Source: Azoarcus_F sp036734105 (GTDB taxonomy: Bacteria; Pseudomonadota; Gammaproteobacteria; Burkholderiales; Rhodocyclaceae). Taken from it: a stretch of DNA of 8,709 nt. A program made the translations under genes and the position numbers. Numbering within the stretch: the stretch's first letter is position 1; the number at the start of each line of letters is the position of its first letter. Positions 5,752-8,709 of the stretch are shown here, one piece after another. The notes beneath the pieces are model-generated. The model saw only the letters and a program-made list of their open reading frames with translations. It had not been told where the DNA came from and searched no databases. The stretch spans positions 1-8,709 of the forward strand of contig DAIMZH010000091.1 of NCBI GenBank assembly GCA_036734105.1. Direction: 5' to 3'.

Positions 5752-6789
5752 ATGAAGGTGTTGGGCATAGAAACCTCGTGTGACGAGACCGGGGTGGCGA
5801 TTTACGACAGCAGCGCAGGTCTGTTGGCGCACCGTGTGCATTCCCAGATCGACCTTCACGCGGCTTATGGAGGGGTGGTCCCGGAGTTGGCATCGCGTGA
5901 CCACATTCGGCTGCTGCCGGCGCTGGTGCGACAAACCGTCGAGGCCGCAGCTTGCGCAGTGTCGGATGTCGACGCGGTGGGTTACACCTCGGGGCCCGGT
6001 CTGGCGGGTGCTTTGCTTGTTGGTGCTGGCTTTGCCGAGGCGTTGGCGATGGCGCTTGATGTGCCTGCGCTGCCGGTCCACCACCTTGAAGGCCACTTGC
6101 TGTCGCCATTGCTGTCGTCCGATCCCCCGAAGTTTCCGTTTGTTGCGTTGTTGGTGTCCGGTGGTCACACCCAGTTGATGTCGGTAGACGGCGTGGGGGC
6201 GTATCGCTTGCTGGGCGAAACGCTCGATGACGCTGCCGGCGAGGCATTTGACAAGACCGCCAAGCTGATGGGCCTGGGTTATCCGGGGGGGCCGCAGTTG
6301 GCCGCGCTGGCGGTTGAGGGCAGCGCAGGACGCTTTGCCTTGCCGCGACCGATGTTGCGATCCGGCGATCTCGATTTCAGTTTCAGCGGCCTCAAGACTG
6401 CCGTGCTCAATGTGGTGTCCAGTACGCAATGGCGGGCCGACTACGCGGCCGACCTCGCCGCCGACTTTCAGGCTGCCGCCGTGGACGTGCTGGTGAGCAA
6501 ATCCATGGCTGCGCTCAAGCTGACAGGTTTGAAACAACTGGTTGTGGCCGGTGGCGTCGGGGCCAACACCATGCTGCGTCAGGAACTAGACCGTGCCTGC
6601 GCGCGCAAGGGTGCGCGAGTGTTTTATCCTGAGCCTGAGCTATGCACCGACAATGGCGCAATGATTGCCTTTGCTGCGGCATTGCGAGTAATGGCGGGTG
6701 AGCAGGGTACGCGTGAGCGCTGCGTGAAGGTGAGGCCGCGGTGGCCTTTGCACGAACTCCGCCCACCTTCAGCAGGTGGGCAGGGCTGA
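5752..6789 (+). CDS. tsaD: tRNA N6-threonylcarbamoyladenosine transferase TsaD
   Basis: TsaD (formerly Gcp/YgjD) transfers threonylcarbamoyl to A37 of ANN-decoding tRNAs, with TsaB, TsaE and TsaC as partners; it acts in the cytoplasm. The protein has 345 residues from MKVLGIETSCDETGVAIYD. The metal-binding motif HHLEGH gives His111 and His115, and Asp300 in CTDNGAMIAFAA is the third ligand. SGGHTQL and AGEAFDKTAKLMGLGYPGGP are nucleotide-site and family signatures. An in-frame ATG at 5728 would add MANRSQIG, but family members begin at MKVLGIE, and AGGAG 10 bases before 5752 fits that start. It diverges from rpsU and converges on plsY. One substrate class is AUA-reading tRNA-Ile2, also encoded in this window. 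Confidence 0.97.
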   Translation: MKVLGIETSCDETGVAIYDSSAGLLAHRVHSQIDLHAAYGGVVPELASRDHIRLLPALVRQTVEAAACAVSDVDAVGYTSGPGLAGALLVGAGFAEALAMALDVPALPVHHLEGHLLSPLLSSDPPKFPFVALLVSGGHTQLMSVDGVGAYRLLGETLDDAAGEAFDKTAKLMGLGYPGGPQLAALAVEGSAGRFALPRPMLRSGDLDFSFSGLKTAVLNVVSSTQWRADYAADLAADFQAAAVDVLVSKSMAALKLTGLKQLVVAGGVGANTMLRQELDRACARKGARVFYPEPELCTDNGAMIAFAAALRVMAGEQGTRERCVKVRPRWPLHELRPPSAGGQG

Positions 6790-6800
6790 GCGCTGTCAGC
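6762..6800 (+). terminator. Tandem hairpins at the tsaD end, possible terminator
   Basis: CCCACCT/AGGTGGG (6762-6768 with 6774-6780) is a perfect stem inside the last tsaD codons. A second weaker one (6785-6789 with 6796-6800) spans the tsaD stop and is followed by TCTTCTT. The two genes converge here with six bases between them. The absence of a clean T run keeps this uncertain. Confidence 0.35.
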
Positions 6801-7392
6801 TCTTCTTGCTGCCTCCGATTTTGGATTCCGTGCCGCTTCGGAGTCGTGCGATATTGTCGCGGTGACGCCACACAAGCAGACCGCTCATTGCCAATGTTGC
6901 TCCGAATACGCCGCTGTCTGGCAGTATCACGAGCGTTGCAATGGGTGCCATGGCGGCAGCGCATAGCGCAGCGGCCGACGAGTAGCGTGTTGCCAGCGCC
7001 GTAGCCAACCAGGCGCCCAAGGCCAGCAAGGCGACCCAAGGACTGATGCCCACCAAGACGCCGAGCGCGGTTGCCACACCCTTGCCACCCTTGAAACGCA
7101 GAAAAACGCTGAAGATATGGCCCAGTAGCGCAAAAAGGCCGGCTGTTGCAGCGAGTGCTGGCGAGAAACCCGCGCTGGCTGTTGCCACAACCACCAGCCA
7201 GCCCTTGGCGCAGTCGCCTATCAGCGTGACCACGGCTGCCCCTTTGTTGCCACTGCGCAAAACGTTGGTTGCGCCAGGATTTCCTGAGCCGTAACTGCGC
7301 GGATCCTCCAGACCAAACAGCCGACTGGCGATGACTGCAAACGGAACCGAGCCAGCCAGGAAGGCTGCAGCAAAGAGCAGAACGAGTGTCAT
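6796..7392 (-). CDS. plsY: Glycerol-3-phosphate acyltransferase PlsY
   Basis: PlsY is an inner-membrane enzyme that moves an acyl group from acyl-phosphate (made by PlsX) to glycerol-3-phosphate, giving lysophosphatidic acid, the first step of phospholipid synthesis. The 198-residue protein starts with a membrane segment (MTLVLLFAAAFLAGSVPFAV). It has the three family motifs: SGNPGATN (36-43), the GH...FKGGKGVAT region (91-108) and WRHRDNIARL (175-184). Several other hydrophobic segments fit a five-helix protein. An upstream TTG at 7422 would add MGTVYQANFI, but relatives begin near MTLV, so the ATG at 7390-7392 was chosen although no clear ribosome site precedes it. The tail GGSKKS is basic. 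It lies tail to tail with tsaD and head to head with folB; tsaD, plsY and folB are neighbours in E. coli too. Confidence 0.95.
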   Translation of the reverse strand: MTLVLLFAAAFLAGSVPFAVIASRLFGLEDPRSYGSGNPGATNVLRSGNKGAAVVTLIGDCAKGWLVVVATASAGFSPALAATAGLFALLGHIFSVFLRFKGGKGVATALGVLVGISPWVALLALGAWLATALATRYSSAAALCAAAMAPIATLVILPDSGVFGATLAMSGLLVWRHRDNIARLRSGTESKIGGSKKS

Positions 7393-7662
7393 GATGAAAT
7401 TCGCTTGGTAGACAGTGCCCAACGTTTGTTGAAGCTGCGTTGCGGGACTGAGTTGGCGTTAAAATCGACGACATTCTATCAGGCTGTCTGCAAGCCTGTT
7501 TGCAACCCGTGGCAGGACTGACTGCAGTCTGAAACATGCTGGCGGAGAGTGGTTGAAGCACTGCAGTAGGGGTTTGGGGCGCTTTCTGGCGTTTTCAGGT
7601 CATGTTCAGCAAGACAGGCCAAGCGGCTTGTCTTTCATCGTCAGCGTTAAACAAGGCAGCAA
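7393..7662. other. Divergent plsY/folB intergenic region
   Basis: No gene is seen in these 270 bases. They hold two small hairpins: CAGGCT/AGCCTG (7480-7485 with 7493-7498) and, close to folB, GACAGGCC/GGCTTGTC (7613-7620 with 7625-7632, one G-U pair, four-base loop). On the minus strand TAGAAT (plus 7473-7478) is a -10-like hexamer for plsY without a good -35. The second hairpin would lie in the folB leader, 30 bases before its ATG; a regulatory role is only a guess. Confidence 0.4.
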
Positions 7663-8040
7663 ATGGACTTTATTTTTGTGGAATCCATGCGTGTGGAGGC
7701 GTGGGTTGGGATTTACCCCAGGGAGCGCGTTGCGCCGCAGTTGCTTGAGCTTGATCTGACTTTTGGCGTGCCGGACGCAGCGGCTGAGCACGACGATATT
7801 GCCGACACCATCGATTATGCTGTCGTTGTAGAGCGTATCCGTAAGGAACTCGCCGAGCAGCATTTCAACCTCATCGAAACCTTGGGGGAGTACGTCGTCA
7901 AGTTGCTTTTTGATGAGTTCGGCGCGCCTTGGGTAAAACTCCGCGTTGCCAAGATTGCAGTGATGCGAGACGTAAAACGCGTGGGGGTGTATATCCAGAG
8001 AGGTCGTGACGGTTCAGCACTGCCTGACGCACCTGTCTGA
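7663..8040 (+). CDS. folB: Dihydroneopterin aldolase FolB
   Basis: FolB splits 7,8-dihydroneopterin into 6-hydroxymethyl-7,8-dihydropterin and glycolaldehyde in folate synthesis; the family also epimerises the substrate. The 125-residue protein is of normal length. It begins with a strand and loop typical of the family (VEAWVGIYPRERVAPQLLELDL). It continues with DDIADTIDYAVVVERI, then the helix with FNLIETLGEYV, where the Glu belongs to the pterin site. It ends with VAKIAVMRDVKRVGVYIQRG, whose Lys corresponds to the catalytic lysine of KPGA in other members; here the following Pro-Gly is Ile-Ala. AAGG eight bases before the ATG is the ribosome site. No clear terminator follows before the mobile element. 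Confidence 0.94.
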   Translation: MDFIFVESMRVEAWVGIYPRERVAPQLLELDLTFGVPDAAAEHDDIADTIDYAVVVERIRKELAEQHFNLIETLGEYVVKLLFDEFGAPWVKLRVAKIAVMRDVKRVGVYIQRGRDGSALPDAPV

Positions 8041-8160
8041 AAAACAGGGTTGCGATTGGCTGGCGGTTTGCAGATTAAAGCTCATCCAAGCTGTAACACA
8101 CTTGCTGTTTCGGCGCGTCAGTCTGGTTGGGTTATAGCAGTCAGGCTCGCGGTTTTGCTG
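8041..8160. other. Gap between folB and the IS left end
   Basis: No gene or clear RNA structure is seen. A weak inverted repeat GTCAG/CTGAC (8140-8162 region) lies near the likely element border, whose exact base I cannot fix. Confidence 0.4.
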
Positions 8161-8177
8161 ACCCGGTGCGCGGCAAG

Positions 8178-8197
8178 CCCCGCCGTTCAGGGCGGGG
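8178..8197 (+). repeat. IS left-end hairpin
   Basis: This is a perfect 7-bp GC stem with loop GTTCAG, directly followed by AAGGATAG. The right-end hairpin at 66-81 is likewise followed by GGAGGATG, which suggests the two elements are related. CAAG (8174-8177) at the 5' foot occupies the place of the left guide in IS608. Confidence 0.65.
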
Positions 8198-8231
8198 AAG
8201 GATAGCGCGGACGGCGTAGCCGTCCTTGGGG

Positions 8232-8645
8232 TCAATGTGGTGTTTGCTGCTGCTCGATGTACTGTCGCACGATGGAGATTGGCGCACCGCCGCAGGATGA
8301 GGCAAAGTAGGACGGCGACCACAGCACGCCCTTCTAGTAGCGTTTCTGGATGTCGGTCCTTTCCTTGCGCAGCAGGCGACTTGATACGCCCTTGAGGCTG
8401 TTCACCAGATCCGATACCGCCACCTTCGGCGGGTACTCCACCAACAGGTGCACGTGATCGTCCTCGCCGTCCATTTCGATCAGTTGCGCCTCGAAGTCGG
8501 CGCATACCTTGGCAAAGATCGTCCGCAGCCGGTTGATGGCGTCGCCATCGAATACTCTGCGGCGATATTTCGCCACAAAGACCAAATTGACGTGCATCTT
8601 GAAAATGCAATGCCGTCCGCATCGAATACCATTGTCATTGCTCAT
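8232..8645 (-). pseudogene. tnpA: IS200/IS605 transposase TnpA, amber-truncated
   Basis: This is a Y1 HUH single-strand transposase. The frame from ATG 8645 (MSNDNGIRCGRHCIFKMHVN) contains NLVFVAKYRRRVF and the HUH metal site HVH (His64, His66 in DHVHLLVEYPP). At codon 104 a TAG (8334-8336) interrupts it where relatives have Trp (RYWKG). Beyond the stop the same frame continues intact as KGVLWSPSYFASSCGGAPIS and IVRQYIEQQQTPH, ending at TGA (8232-8234). The catalytic Tyr129 is in that part, so the 103-residue product cannot cleave DNA. A start at 8669 (MAQSYSW) is also possible and would overlap the tnpB ATG. One base change would restore the gene, so the inactivation looks recent; a sequencing error is the alternative. 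Confidence 0.88.
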
Positions 8646-8667
8646 GGACCAAGAGTATGATTGAGCC

Positions 8668-8709
8668 ATGCAACGCCTTCAAGCCTACAAGTACGAACTG
8701 ATGCCAGAC
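8668..8709 (+). CDS. tnpB: TnpB (IS605 OrfB) N-terminal start, partial
   Basis: Fourteen codons are visible: MQRLQAYKYELMPD. This is the characteristic beginning of IS605 OrfB/TnpB proteins (M..LQAYK.EL.P). It is divergent from tnpA, with the two starts 22 bases apart, or overlapping if the longer tnpA start is used. The rest, including the RuvC-like nuclease residues, is outside the window, so activity cannot be judged. Confidence 0.75.
   Translation, partial: MQRLQAYKYELMPD

Larger units (their letters stand above)
8163..8709 (+). mobile_element. Left end of an IS200/IS605-type element
   Basis: The layout is tnpA on the minus strand with its 3' end toward the border, and tnpB divergent on the plus strand, as in IS605 itself. 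A hairpin CCCCGCC/GGCGGGG (8178-8184 with 8191-8197, loop of six) is followed by a second inverted repeat GGACGGC/GCCGTCC (8209-8215 with 8219-8225). These are the sub-terminal structures that TnpA recognises in this family. The left boundary is approximate: cleavage is expected some 10-20 bases before the first hairpin. The element continues past the window end. Confidence 0.75.

Noticed and set aside
5629..6537. Minus-strand 302-codon open frame opposite tsaD
   Set aside because: Its composition is Gln/Arg/His-rich without family wording, and tsaD on the other strand has all expected motifs.
6515..7561. Minus-strand 348-codon open frame overlapping plsY and tsaD
   Set aside because: It is out of frame with plsY, which carries the three PlsY motifs; the translation is low in hydrophobic segments and looks like a GC-rich shadow.
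8209..8225. Terminator of tnpA or folB
   Set aside because: The GGACGGC/GCCGTCC repeat has no T run; it is better explained as part of the element's structured left end.
8014..8622. Minus-strand 202-codon open frame across the IS left end
   Set aside because: It is a shifted frame of tnpA and the element end; the tnpA frame has the HVH motif and matches the family.
1..8709. CRISPR array or phage genes
   Set aside because: No regularly spaced repeats, integrase or structural phage genes were seen.

Overview
The window looks like a betaproteobacterial chromosome, most likely Rhodocyclales (Azoarcus/Thauera/Aromatoleum-like). This is judged from protein wording, the high GC content and the conserved gene order; no search was run. 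The core is the macromolecular synthesis region: rpsU, dnaG and rpoD on the minus strand, with tsaD divergent from rpsU, then plsY (minus) and folB (plus). Both window edges are insertion sequences of the IS200/IS605 type.

Left edge (1-1100). Positions 1-93 are the right end of an IS605-type element: the last codons of a tnpB, two strong hairpins and a terminal TCAA. The element sits inside a minus-strand gene for a two-membrane-segment sensor protein, of which only the N-terminal part remains (94-735). Upstream of that gene are an unidentified C-terminal coding fragment (732-890) and the remnant of a PIN-domain (VapC-like) protein with two in-frame stops (833-1021). A strong terminator (1061-1087) separates this debris from the core operon.

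Core (1104-5629, minus strand). rpsU encodes ribosomal protein S21. It is followed by a long 3' hairpin, a bidirectional terminator and then dnaG (primase, TTG start). The yqeY gene often found between rpsU and dnaG in this group is absent. rpoD (sigma-70, with an unusually long Asp/Ser tract) has its own consensus-like promoter, whose -35 lies inside the end of dnaG. Eleven bases after rpoD comes a tRNA-Ile2 (CAU anticodon, lysidine type), then the terminator. The operon thus ties together translation (S21, tRNA), replication priming and transcription initiation.

Right part (5752-8040). tsaD makes the t6A tRNA-modification enzyme, plsY the glycerol-3-phosphate acyltransferase of phospholipid synthesis, and folB dihydroneopterin aldolase of folate synthesis. 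tsaD and plsY converge with 6 bases between them. plsY and folB diverge from a 270-base gap.

Right edge (about 8160-8709). This is the left end of an IS605-type element. Its tnpA (minus) carries an amber codon that removes the catalytic tyrosine, and the start of a divergent tnpB (plus) is visible. I did not find a convincing undescribed system. The most interesting items are the TnpB right end with its putative guide inside the sensor gene, the broken tnpA beside a tnpB, the sigma-factor acidic repeat, and the PIN-domain remnant.
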